A stretch of DNA of 64,000 bases, from contig JBJHAX010000007.1 in NCBI GenBank assembly GCA_050480705.1, forward strand, positions 1 through 64,000, written 5' to 3'. A program made the translations under genes and the position numbers. The stretch comes from JBJHAX01 sp050480705. GTDB lineage: Bacteria > Actinomycetota > Nitriliruptoria > Nitriliruptorales > Nitriliruptoraceae. Below are positions 51,740 to 61,000 of this stretch, in pieces. The notes under the pieces were generated by a model, which was not told the origin of the DNA, searched no databases, and saw only the letters and a list, made by a program, of their open reading frames with translations. The stretch's first letter is position 1. The number at the start of each line of letters is the position of its first letter.

Positions 51740-52948
51740 TCAGCCGGGGTCCGGTGGCTGCTGCTGCGGGTCGACGGTCGGCGCGTCGTCGGCCCGTTCG
51801 CGCGCCTTCGCAGCGGCCTGCTCCACCGTCGCCTGATCGGGTGCAGGCACCTCGAAGACAGGCGTGTCGCCGTCGCCGAGCGCAACCGGCGCTTCGGTGC
51901 GAAGCCACACGGTGCGCTGCGGGAACGGGATCTCGACGTCAGCGGCGTCGAACGCGATCTTGATGCGACGGCGCAGCTCGCGCGCGATCGCCCACTGCTC
52001 GCCGGGGACGGTCTTGACGACCAGGCGGATGTCGACACTGTCGTCCCCGAGGTCCTGGACGCCCCAGATGCTGGGCTCGTCGAGGAACAACGCACGGAAG
52101 TCGTCTTCGGTGGACATGTCGGTCGCGACCTGGAGGATGATCTCGGCTGCGGCGTCGATGTCTGCCCCGTAGGCGACCGCGACGTCGAGCAGCGCGCGCG
52201 CCCATTCCTGGCTCATGTTGCCGACCCGGCGGATCTCGCCGTTGGGTACATGCCACAAGGTGCCGGTGACGTCACGGATCCGTGTCGTACGAAGTGAGAT
52301 GCCTTCGACGACGCCTGACGCCTCGCCGGAGTCGATGATGTCGCCGACCCCGTACTGGTCCTCGAGCAGCATGGACACGCCGGAGACGAAGTCCTTGACG
52401 AGGTTCTGCGCGCCGAATCCGAGTGCGATGCCCACGATGCCCGCACCGGCGATCAACGGCGCGAGGTTCACGCCGAATGTTCCCAGGATCATGAACAGCG
52501 CCATGATCCAGATGACGAATCCCGCGATGCTGCTCCCGAGGGCACCCATCGCGTCCGCGCGTTGCGCGCGTCGTACCGAGAAGCGCGGTTCGTCGTCGAG
52601 CAGCCGCACCTTGTTGCGCAACTTGCGGCTGACGGCGAGACCGTCGGGGTCCTGGGCGCTTGCGACCGCACGACGGATGCCGCGACGAATGAGGCGAAGC
52701 GCGATCCAGGCAAGCAGCAGGATCGTCACGATCCGCAGGGTCGGCTCGACCAGGTTGTCGGATGCCCACAACAACGTCGATGAGTCGGTGTGACGTGCGA
52801 TCCAGTCGGTCAAGGGGCGCTCGACACTGGTGAACAGCTCGCTCGGGTCGACGCCGTCGCCATCGACAGCGAGCACGGCGGGTGGGTGGGCGGTCACGTC
52901 ATCGGCCTTCGTCGTCTCGTCGTGGACGAACGAGGCTAACGCGTGCAC
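51740..52948 (-). CDS. MscS-family mechanosensitive ion channel
   Basis: A 402-residue channel protein. Hydrophobic segments at about 68-88, 140-160 and 164-185 precede the pore helix region (LAPLIAGAGIVGIALGFGAQNLVKDFVSG), then the beta domain with YGVGDIIDSGEASGVVEGI and the alpha/beta cage with VPNGEIRRVGN. Opens on membrane tension to release solutes in hypo-osmotic shock. The C-terminus is a Pro/Gln/Asp-rich tail. Start GTG 52946-52948 is chosen; a later GTG at 52895-52897 is possible. It is divergent from glnA. Confidence 0.88.
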   Translation of the reverse strand: MHALASFVHDETTKADDVTAHPPAVLAVDGDGVDPSELFTSVERPLTDWIARHTDSSTLLWASDNLVEPTLRIVTILLLAWIALRLIRRGIRRAVASAQDPDGLAVSRKLRNKVRLLDDEPRFSVRRAQRADAMGALGSSIAGFVIWIMALFMILGTFGVNLAPLIAGAGIVGIALGFGAQNLVKDFVSGVSMLLEDQYGVGDIIDSGEASGVVEGISLRTTRIRDVTGTLWHVPNGEIRRVGNMSQEWARALLDVAVAYGADIDAAAEIILQVATDMSTEDDFRALFLDEPSIWGVQDLGDDSVDIRLVVKTVPGEQWAIARELRRRIKIAFDAADVEIPFPQRTVWLRTEAPVALGDGDTPVFEVPAPDQATVEQAAAKARERADDAPTVDPQQQPPDPG

Positions 52949-52997
52949 ACGACCAGCCGGAGAGGTTGTCTCGCCGCCCGGCCGCTGCCCGTCAGGC

Positions 52998-53051
52998 GTA
53001 ACGTGGATGTAACAATGGGGACATTGCCCCCTTACAGCACCTACGTAGGGT
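52998..53051 (+). promoter_or_regulatory. glnA promoter with GlnR-like 11-base-spaced array
   Basis: GTAAC (52998), GTAAC (53009), GACAT (53020) and CTTAC (53031) lie exactly 11 bases apart, each separated by six bases, as in actinobacterial GlnR sites (gTnAC-n6-GAAAC type). A promoter TTGCCC (53024-53029), 16-base spacer and TAGGGT (53046-53051) overlaps it. The leader to glnA is then about 175 bases, with no convincing ORF. Confidence 0.55.
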
Positions 53052-53230
53052 TCGATGCGTGGTAGGAACGGTGGCGGGCGTCACAACGACCTCACTGCCG
53101 GGCGGGGTGCCCGAACCGAGGCCCAACCGCGGCCCGACGCGCTGCGGTGCGAAACGGCCGCGTCGGTGCCGGGCGCCTCGCCCACCTGCCCGTTACTCGA
53201 GACAACGTTCGCACACGAAGGAGCAGCACG

Positions 53231-54667
53231 TTGGGCAGCTCACCCGCATCCGTGCAAGATGTCCTCACCATGATCGAAAAAGACGGCTACGAGTTCGTCG
53301 ATCTGCGATTCGTCGACCTCCCCGGCCTGGTGCAGCACTTCTCCGTCCCCGCCTCGGCGGTCGACGAGTCGATGTTCGCCAACGGGCTGTATTTCGACGG
53401 ATCCTCGGTGCGTGGCTTCCAGGGCATCCAGGAATCGGACATGCTCCTGCTGCCCGACGTCACCACGGCGCAGGAGGACCGCTTCCGTGATCGCAAGACC
53501 CTCATGGTCTACTGCCACGTGCACGACGCGATCACCGGCGAGGCCTACTCGCGTGACCCGCGCAACATCGTGCGCAAGGCCGAGGCCTACCTGAAGTCGA
53601 CCGGCATCGCCGACACCGTCTTCATGGGGCCCGAAGCCGAGTTCTTCATCTTCGACGCCATCCGCTTCCAGAACGAACCTCACGCCTCGTTCTACGCGAT
53701 CGACTCCGTCGAGGGGCCCTGGACGACCGGCGCGGACGACGACGGCCACGGCAACCTGGGCTACAAGCCCCGCACCAAGCAGGGCTACTTCCCGGTGCCA
53801 CCGATGGACCACTACCAGGATCTGCGCTCGCAGATGTCGTCGCAGCTGGAGGCGTTCGGCATCCCCGTCGAGGTGCACCACCACGAGGTGGGCGCGCCCG
53901 GGCAGGCCGAGATCAACATCCGTTTGGACGACATCGTCCACATCGCCGACAAGCTGATGACGTTCAAGTACGTCGTCAAGAACACCGCATGGGCGGCGGG
54001 CAAGACCGTCACGTTCATGCCCAAGCCCGTCTTCGGCGACAACGGATCGGGCATGCACACCCACCAATCGCTGTGGAAGGACGGTGAGCCGCTCTTCTAC
54101 GACGAGTCGGGCTACGGCCAGCTCTCCGAGATGGCACGCCACTACATCGGAGGCCTGCTCAAGCATGCGCCGTCGGTGCTCGCATTCACCAACCCGACGA
54201 CCAACAGCTACCGCCGGCTCGTGCCGGGCTACGAAGCGCCGGTCAACCTCGTCTATTCGGCGCGTAACCGTTCTGCGGCCGTCCGTATCCCGATCTCGGG
54301 TGACTCGCCCAAGGCCAAGCGCATCGAGTTCCGAGTCCCGGACCCGTCGTGCAACCCGTATCTGGCGTTCAGCGCGATGTTGATGGCCGGGCTCGACGGC
54401 GTCCGCAACAAGATCGAGCCGCCGGACCCGGTGGACAAGGACATCTACGACCTGCCGCCCGAGGAACTGTCAAATCTGCCGAGTGTGCCGCGCAGCCTCG
54501 AGGAGGCACTGCACGGGCTCGAAGAGGACCACGACTTCCTGCTCGAGGGCGGGGTGTTCACCGAAGACCTGCTCGAGAAGTACATCGAGTACAAGATGGA
54601 CGAGGAGGTCGCACAGGTCGGCCTGCGTCCGCACCCCCACGAGTTCCAGCTGTACTACGACATCTGA
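53231..54667 (+). CDS. glnA: glutamine synthetase, type I-beta
   Basis: GlnA makes glutamine from glutamate, ammonia and ATP, the main ammonium assimilation step. The 478-residue product begins at TTG 53231, seven to eight bases after AAGGAG; the next ATG lies 13 codons in and an upstream extension is not family-like. Family marks: YFDGSSVRGFQGI, MGPEAEFFIFD, HHHEVGAPGQAE, NGSGMHTHQSLWKDG, and NRSAAVRIP. The adenylylation Tyr is present in DIYDLPPEE, so activity is probably controlled by an adenylyltransferase as well as by transcription. A strong hairpin at 54695-54726 follows. Confidence 0.95.
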   Translation: MGSSPASVQDVLTMIEKDGYEFVDLRFVDLPGLVQHFSVPASAVDESMFANGLYFDGSSVRGFQGIQESDMLLLPDVTTAQEDRFRDRKTLMVYCHVHDAITGEAYSRDPRNIVRKAEAYLKSTGIADTVFMGPEAEFFIFDAIRFQNEPHASFYAIDSVEGPWTTGADDDGHGNLGYKPRTKQGYFPVPPMDHYQDLRSQMSSQLEAFGIPVEVHHHEVGAPGQAEINIRLDDIVHIADKLMTFKYVVKNTAWAAGKTVTFMPKPVFGDNGSGMHTHQSLWKDGEPLFYDESGYGQLSEMARHYIGGLLKHAPSVLAFTNPTTNSYRRLVPGYEAPVNLVYSARNRSAAVRIPISGDSPKAKRIEFRVPDPSCNPYLAFSAMLMAGLDGVRNKIEPPDPVDKDIYDLPPEELSNLPSVPRSLEEALHGLEEDHDFLLEGGVFTEDLLEKYIEYKMDEEVAQVGLRPHPHEFQLYYDI

Positions 54668-54694
54668 ACCGACCCGTCGGTTCGCTGGATCCGC

Positions 54695-54726
54695 GTCAGG
54701 GCGGCGCCAACAGGCGGCGCCCTGAC
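54695..54726 (+). terminator. terminator-like hairpin after glnA
   Basis: GTCAGGGCG and CGCCCTGAC pair over 9 bases, and a second small CGCC/GGCG stem with an AACA loop closes the middle. It starts 28 bases after the glnA stop and is a probable end of that transcript, though it lacks a T run. Confidence 0.6.
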
Positions 54727-54836
54727 TGCTACCTGGCGGCGGTGCCTGCGCACGCGCACCGACGGGCGCGACACTGCACGGCGTATCATCGATCCACCGC
54801 TGCCAAGACGCTGGCCGTGACGGGCGAGGTGAGTCG

Positions 54837-55880
54837 ATGCGCGTCGCGCTTATCGCACCCCCGTGGGTACCGGTGCCGCCACCGGCCTACGGCGGCACGG
54901 AGGCGGTGATCGACCGCCTCGCACGCGGCCTCCTCGACCAGGGCGCCGAGGTTCTGCTTTGGACGACCGGCGACTCGACCTGCACCGTGCCACGCGGCCA
55001 CGTCCTCGAACACGCCGCCGGGGACCGGATGGGCAACGCAGCGGTCGAACTGCGGCATCTCATCCACGGCTACGACGCAGTGCTGGATTGGGGCGCCGAC
55101 ATCGTGCACGACCACACGTTGATCGGGCCGGTGTACGCAAGGCGGTTCGAGAATCTGGCGGTCGTGACGACCAACCACGGTCCCTTCGACGCCGAGCTCA
55201 ACGATCTGTACCGCGTGATCAGCCCCGACATCCCAATCATCGCGATCAGCAACGACCAGGCCTCCCGCGCACATCAGGTGCCGATCGCGGCGGTGATCCA
55301 CCATGGAATCGACGCCGAGACCTACCCGTTCGGCGACGGTGACGGTGACGAGAGCGGTGAATATCTGCTGTTCCTCGGTCGCATGGCTCCCGAGAAGGGC
55401 GCGCGGCGCGCGGCGCTGGCCGTAAAGGAAATCGGCGCCCGGCTCGTGATCGCGGCGAAGATGCGCGAACCGCTGGAGCACGAGTTCTTCCGCACCCAGG
55501 TCCAGCCGCTGCTCGACGAGCGCATCACCTACGTCGGCGAGGTCGCCGAAGCGGAGAAGATCCGCCTGCTGCGCGGCGCGAGGGCGCTGGTCAACCCGAT
55601 CCTGTGGCCCGAACCGTTCGGCCTGGTGATGATCGAAGCACTCGCGTGCGGCACCCCGGTGCTCGCGTTCGCAGAAGGCGCCGCACCAGAAATCGTGGAG
55701 CACGGCCGGACGGGGTTCATCTGCCGCGACCTCGGCGACCTCGTCGCGCACCTCGGCCGCATCGATGAACTCGACCGGGACGCCTGCCGCCGGGCGGCGG
55801 AGCGCGACTTCTCGACCGCGCGCATGGTGGCCGACCACCTACGACTCTACGAGGGAATCGTCACCGAGCGTGCCGCGTGA
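54837..55880 (+). CDS. GT4 glycosyltransferase
   Basis: A 347-residue GT-B glycosyltransferase. It starts MRVALIAPPWVPVPPPAYGG, has GLLDQGAEVLLWTTGDS, a GRMAPEKGARRA donor-domain start, EKIRLLRGARALVNPILWPE and the E-x7-E motif EPFGLVMIEALACG. ATG 54837 follows GAGGTGAG. A possible -10 TATCAT lies at 54784-54789. Its stop overlaps the next gene's start (GTGA), so it works with a predicted glucosidase; the product is not known. Confidence 0.85.
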   Translation: MRVALIAPPWVPVPPPAYGGTEAVIDRLARGLLDQGAEVLLWTTGDSTCTVPRGHVLEHAAGDRMGNAAVELRHLIHGYDAVLDWGADIVHDHTLIGPVYARRFENLAVVTTNHGPFDAELNDLYRVISPDIPIIAISNDQASRAHQVPIAAVIHHGIDAETYPFGDGDGDESGEYLLFLGRMAPEKGARRAALAVKEIGARLVIAAKMREPLEHEFFRTQVQPLLDERITYVGEVAEAEKIRLLRGARALVNPILWPEPFGLVMIEALACGTPVLAFAEGAAPEIVEHGRTGFICRDLGDLVAHLGRIDELDRDACRRAAERDFSTARMVADHLRLYEGIVTERAA

Positions 55881-58021
55881 ACGTCGCCACCTCGCCGTTC
55901 GACGGCGTCACGCCCGTGGCGTCGCCAGGTCCCGCGGTGACGTTGCTGCAGGGACGGGCGTTCTGCCTGTCTCTTCCCAACGGGGACATCACGCCTGAGC
56001 ATCCGCACGGATTGTTCTTCCTCGACAGGCGCATCCTTTCGCGCTTCGAGGTGTTGATCGACGGCGTTCATCTCGAAGGACTGGCTGTCGACGTGCGCAC
56101 CCCGTTCGACGCCTCCTTCGTCGCACGCGCCGAGCCGCCGCCCGGCAATGCCGACGCGACGCTGGTGGTCGAGCGCCACCGTTCGGTGGGCCGCGGCATG
56201 CGCGAGACGATCCGTCTGCACAACTACGGAATGGAAACCCTCGACGTGGAACTCACCGTCCGCATCGACGCGGATTTCGCGCACCTGTTCGAGGTCAAGC
56301 AGGGCGGTGTCGAGCTGCGCGGGGACCATGCACGGCGGCTCGAGGGCCGCGAGATGTGTTTCGACCGCGGACTCGACGACAGCCACGAGAGCGCGCGCGT
56401 GACCTTCAGCGAGGCGCCGACGTCCGAACACGACGGTGGACTGACCTGGTCGGTGCACCTCGATCCGAAAAGCGAATGGACGCTGTGCTGCGAGTTCACC
56501 CTGTCGCGAGACGGCGTGACCTACGAAGGACGCTTTCGATGCGGGCAGGACGACGCCGACTCGTTCCCCGTGCGCGAACACACCATCTGGCATGCCGAAC
56601 TGCCTGATCTCGACACCGATGACGACGATCTCACCCGCGCCGTCGCCGTCGCCGGAGGCGACATCGGGTCGCTGCGCATCCACGATCCGGCACACCCGCA
56701 GTGGGCGGTACTCGCCGCAGGCGCACCCTGGTACATGACGGTGTTCGGACGTGACTCCCTGCTGACCGCGTGGATGACGTTGATCGCCGACGCAAACCTC
56801 AGCCGGGGGGTGCTTCGCACGCTCGCACGACTTCAGGGCAGCAAGATCGACGATGCAAGCGACGAGCAGCCGGGGCGCATTCTCCACGAGATCCGTGCGA
56901 CAGACTCAGACGAGCTCAGTATCGAAGAGGCGGACGTCTACTTCGGCACCGTCGACGCGACGCCACTGTTCGTGATGCTCGTTGGCGAATTCGCCCGCTG
57001 GCATCCTGACGATCCGCTCATCGACGAATTGATGGACAACGTCGACGCGGCGATGCGCTGGCTCGACGATTTCGGCGACCTCGACGGTGACGGATTCGTC
57101 GAGTACCAGCGGCGGAGCGCCCGCGGGCTCGTCAACCAGGGGTGGAAGGACTCCTGGGACGCGATCCGCCATGCCGACGGCGAGCTTGCCGAGGGGCCGA
57201 TCGCGCTGTGCGAGGTGCAGGCGTACACCTACGGCGCCTACATAGCGCGCGCCGAACTTGCGGAACGCCATGGAGACGCCGGCACAGCCGACGTATGGCG
57301 CGAGCGCGCCGCGGTACTGCGGTCAAGGTTCGACGAGCGCTTCTGGGATGACGAGCTCGGCTGTTACGTGCTGGCGCTCGACGGCGACAAACGTCCCGTT
57401 CGGGTAGCCGCATCGAACGCGGGTCATGCACTGTGGGCAGGGGTCGCGCTGCCGCAGCGCGCAGGACGGCTCGCCGACACCCTGCTGTCACCGGCGATGT
57501 TCAGCGGATGGGGCGTGCGCACGCTCGCGTCCGACGCGCGCGCCTACAACCCGATCAGCTATCACAACGGGTCGGTCTGGCCGCACGACAATGCGCTCAT
57601 CGCTGAAGGGCTGTCGCGCTACGGGTTCACGTCGCACGCCGCACGGATCCTGCGCGCGCAACTCGACATCACGATCCACAACGGCGGACGGCTGCCCGAA
57701 CTGCTCAGCGGGCTCGCCCGTGAACAGTTCGCCGTCCCGGCCGCGTATCCGGCGTCGTGCATCCCGCAGGCGTGGGCGGCCGCAGCGCCACTGCAGTGGC
57801 TGCGCACAATGCTCCGGTTCGATGTTCGTGGCGCCGGCCCGGACCTGTGGATCGAGCCGCGCCTTCCCGACGGCATCGCCCGGCTGCGTCTCGACGGCGT
57901 GCGTGTGGCAGGCCGTTTCCTGACGCTGTCGGTGGAACACGGCCGGGTGAGCATCGACGGCGCCCACGGCATCGAGGTACACCTCGGACGCATGGGCGCC
58001 AACGGTCACAGAGCTCAGTGA
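55877..58021 (+). CDS. glycogen debranching N-terminal domain / amylo-alpha-1,6-glucosidase family protein
   Basis: A 714-residue two-domain protein. The N-terminal 240 or so residues match the GDE_N_bis domain (PHGLFFLDRRILSRFEVLIDG, HRSVGRGMRETIRLHNYG). The C-terminal part is an (alpha/alpha)6-barrel glycosidase: APWYMTVFGRDSLLTAWM, NQGWKDSWDAI, YNPISYHNGSVWPHDNALIAEG. No signal peptide, so it should act in the cytoplasm, perhaps on an alpha-glucan. Coupled by GTGA to the glycosyltransferase, a common actinobacterial pair. The exact substrate is unknown. It is followed by a strong hairpin. Confidence 0.85.
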   Translation: MNVATSPFDGVTPVASPGPAVTLLQGRAFCLSLPNGDITPEHPHGLFFLDRRILSRFEVLIDGVHLEGLAVDVRTPFDASFVARAEPPPGNADATLVVERHRSVGRGMRETIRLHNYGMETLDVELTVRIDADFAHLFEVKQGGVELRGDHARRLEGREMCFDRGLDDSHESARVTFSEAPTSEHDGGLTWSVHLDPKSEWTLCCEFTLSRDGVTYEGRFRCGQDDADSFPVREHTIWHAELPDLDTDDDDLTRAVAVAGGDIGSLRIHDPAHPQWAVLAAGAPWYMTVFGRDSLLTAWMTLIADANLSRGVLRTLARLQGSKIDDASDEQPGRILHEIRATDSDELSIEEADVYFGTVDATPLFVMLVGEFARWHPDDPLIDELMDNVDAAMRWLDDFGDLDGDGFVEYQRRSARGLVNQGWKDSWDAIRHADGELAEGPIALCEVQAYTYGAYIARAELAERHGDAGTADVWRERAAVLRSRFDERFWDDELGCYVLALDGDKRPVRVAASNAGHALWAGVALPQRAGRLADTLLSPAMFSGWGVRTLASDARAYNPISYHNGSVWPHDNALIAEGLSRYGFTSHAARILRAQLDITIHNGGRLPELLSGLAREQFAVPAAYPASCIPQAWAAAAPLQWLRTMLRFDVRGAGPDLWIEPRLPDGIARLRLDGVRVAGRFLTLSVEHGRVSIDGAHGIEVHLGRMGANGHRAQ

Positions 58022-58029
58022 GGCCTTCA

Positions 58030-58063
58030 GCGAGCGGGCATGCCAGCTGACATGTCCGCTCGC
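58030..58063 (+). terminator. terminator-like hairpin between convergent genes
   Basis: GCGAGCGGGCATG (58030-58042) and CATGTCCGCTCGC (58051-58063) pair over 13 bases with one G-U wobble in the plus-strand RNA and an 8-base loop. It lies between the glucosidase gene and the convergent surface-protein gene and could serve both directions. Confidence 0.6.
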
Positions 58064-58068
58064 CAGGA

Positions 58069-61000
58069 TCACCGGGTCAATATCGGTTCGACGCGCGCAG
58101 CGAACGGCTCGCCACCGTCGTCAGGTTCGAACGGTTCTTCACCCCGCTCCTCGCGACGCCTCGTGGGCAACCACGCCGTTGCGACCGCCAGCATGCCAAG
58201 GCCCGCTGCCCACGCCATCAGCTCGTAGGCGATGGCGAACCATCCGAGCACGAGGCCCGGCAGTGCCGCGACGACGCCGAGGACCACCATCGGCATGCGC
58301 CTGCGACGTTGCTCTGCCGGCACGGCCGCGCGGATCAACCCGACGAGGATGGCCCCAGCCAGGAACAACAGTGTCCACCAGGGCACCGAACGGTCGAGCG
58401 GGACGATACGCATCGCAACATGCTCGCCGCCCGTGGAGTTGTGCCCGAAGATGGTGACGGTCGCCTGGGAGCCGCCGTCGAAGCGACGGATCTCATTGAG
58501 CGTGGCCGGGGTGAGCACGATCTCGCCGTCGTCGTCCACGTGCATCCCGTCGAGAGCGCGGTAGCCGACGACGCGCACTCGGTGTCCACCCGGCTCGACC
58601 GCATCCACGGGCAGCAGTCCGGTGACGGTCGCGTTGCCGTGCTCGTCGACGATCGCTTCGCCGAGCACCAACGGCGTGGAGGTCACGGCCAGATGCACGA
58701 CGCTGCCCGGCATGTAGCCACGCACTGCTGCCGACAGCTCGAGCCATCTTCGAGACGCGGCCTGGTCGAACTGATGGAAGGTGCCGGGAACGTCCAGACC
58801 TGAGTCGGCGAAGACCTCGCGACGACGCTCGTCGTCGGCATGCAGCTCAACTCCTGCGTCGGCGACCTCACCCTCATGGACACGCGCACGCTGCAACCAC
58901 GCGAAGTCGGTGCGGTTCCGGTCACTCGACTCGTTCAGTGCGAGCGCGAGTGCGTAGGGATCGATCGTGTCCGACGACGAAATGATGAACTGGCCGGTCG
59001 TGCGAGCGCCGACGACCTCGACCCGGACACCACTTCCCGGCGCGAATCCTGCGAGGCGTTCACGTCCGAGTGCCCTGAGCGTGCGCAGAGCGCTGTCATG
59101 ACCACCGGCCGCGCCGCCATTCGACGCAGACGCAGAGATCGGTCCGACCCCTACATCGACCGTGTGACGTGCCACCGGAGCCTGGGTGTCGTCCGGTGCA
59201 CTGCCTGCGAGCGGCGCCGATCCCGACGTGGATGGCGCGGGCCGCGGACGGATGATCGGCGACGAGCCGCTCGGACCCTGCTCACCGGAGGTGTCATCCC
59301 CGCCACCTCCAGCCGTACCCGCCTGTTGCACGCCCGCAGGCGCTTGCGACGGCGCGGGCGTCCGCGTCGTTGACAACGGTGCGAGCAACTGGCCGGACGG
59401 TTCGCCATCGGAGGTTTCCTGGGACGACGAACCACCGGAGCCGCTCGAGCCACCGGATCCACCCGAACCACTCGCGGTGAAGCGGAATTGGCGGGTGACC
59501 TCATCCGCCGCTTGGAAATGGTCGTTTCCGGTCTGGGACGCCACCAACTGGCACGTGCCCGTGCTGAGCGGGCTGACGGTGGTCCCTGACACGGTGCACA
59601 CGTCGGTCGAGGTGCTCGTCAGAATCACGTCCAGACCCGACGAGGCAGTGGGGTTGACCGTGAACGCGCCTGATGTGCGCCGGCGATCCGAAATCGTCGC
59701 GAAGGTGATCGTCTGGGTGGCCTTGACGACGTCGATGCCGATCGAGTCCGTCGCCTCGAGGTAGAAGTGGGGGGCGCCCGACGCGGCGACAGTGGCGGTG
59801 ACCAGGCAGGTGCCGGCGCTGAGTGCCGTAACCGTCGTGCCGTCAAGCGAGCAGTGGTCACTGCCGGCACTGAGCGAGACGTCGACCGTCTCTCCCCCGG
59901 TGAGGGCAGGTGACGGCGTCGCTGCGACCTGCGAGGTCGCTGCCGGATCCGATCCGAGCACGAGCTCACCCGGATCAGTGGTCAGAGCGAGGGTCCGGGG
60001 CTGACGCACCAGGATCGTGATCTCGCGTGCAACGACGGTCGTGCCGTCGGTGACCTCAACGGTGAAGCTGAACTCGCCCGCAACCGTGGGGGAACCGGCG
60101 AATTCGCCGTTTGAGGCGTCGAGTGTCATCCCATCGGGTAGCTCGTCACCATCCTTGACGCTCCATGTGAGCGCACTGCCGTCGCCCCCGGTCGCCTCGA
60201 AGATGACCGGCCCATAGGTCTGATCAACGACACCGTCGTCGAGCATGGGGGCCACGAACACGATGGCGTCGGCCGCCAGGGTCGTGAACGTCTCAGCGCC
60301 GCCCCGAATTTCGGGGTGGTAATCGTCACCGTCGCTGGTCAGTGTGATGTGACCGAGCACCGCGACGAATCGCACGAGGTAGCCGGTGTCTGCCTCGAGA
60401 CCGTCCACGGGGGTGGAAACCTGGAACACGCCTCCAACTGCGTCGATGCTCCAGGTTTCGCCGCCGGTGTCGTTGCTGATCTCAGTGAGCTTGTCGTGCG
60501 CGTCGAAGCCGTCGTCCTGCGTGACGTACTCGAACGCGAAGACGAGTTTGTCGAGGTCGCTTTCGCTCAGCGTCTGGCCGCCGAGGTCGAGCTGGCCGTG
60601 CAATGTCACCGTGTCGCTGCCGATATCCGACGGAGCACCGGTGGTGGCGGTGGGTTCGGCATCCTCGAGGTCGTCGCCGAGTGCGGTCAGCAGGTCACCG
60701 TCGCCAGACCAGTCCTGCTCCCATGCGTCGAACCAGTCCTGCCAGTCGTTGATTCCCTCATCGGCGAGCATCGCGAACAACGCTTCGTCCTCGGCTGCCT
60801 CCTGATCGTCGAGATCGTGCATCACCTCTCTGAGCGCCTTGGACACGTCGAACTCGCCGTCGGTGCCGAAGTCGTCGAGGTAGGTGTCCATCGCACCGTC
60901 GGCTCCGGTGAGATCGTCGAGCGAAGCACCACTGTCGTCGTCGAATGCGGCGAGTGCCGCGTCGAACTCGGCGACGGTGTCGAACACGTCCTCGCCGTCG

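Noticed and set aside
53055..53230. Open frames in the glnA leader
   Set aside because: Arg/Gly/Pro-rich without a ribosome site or similarity; fits an untranslated leader better.
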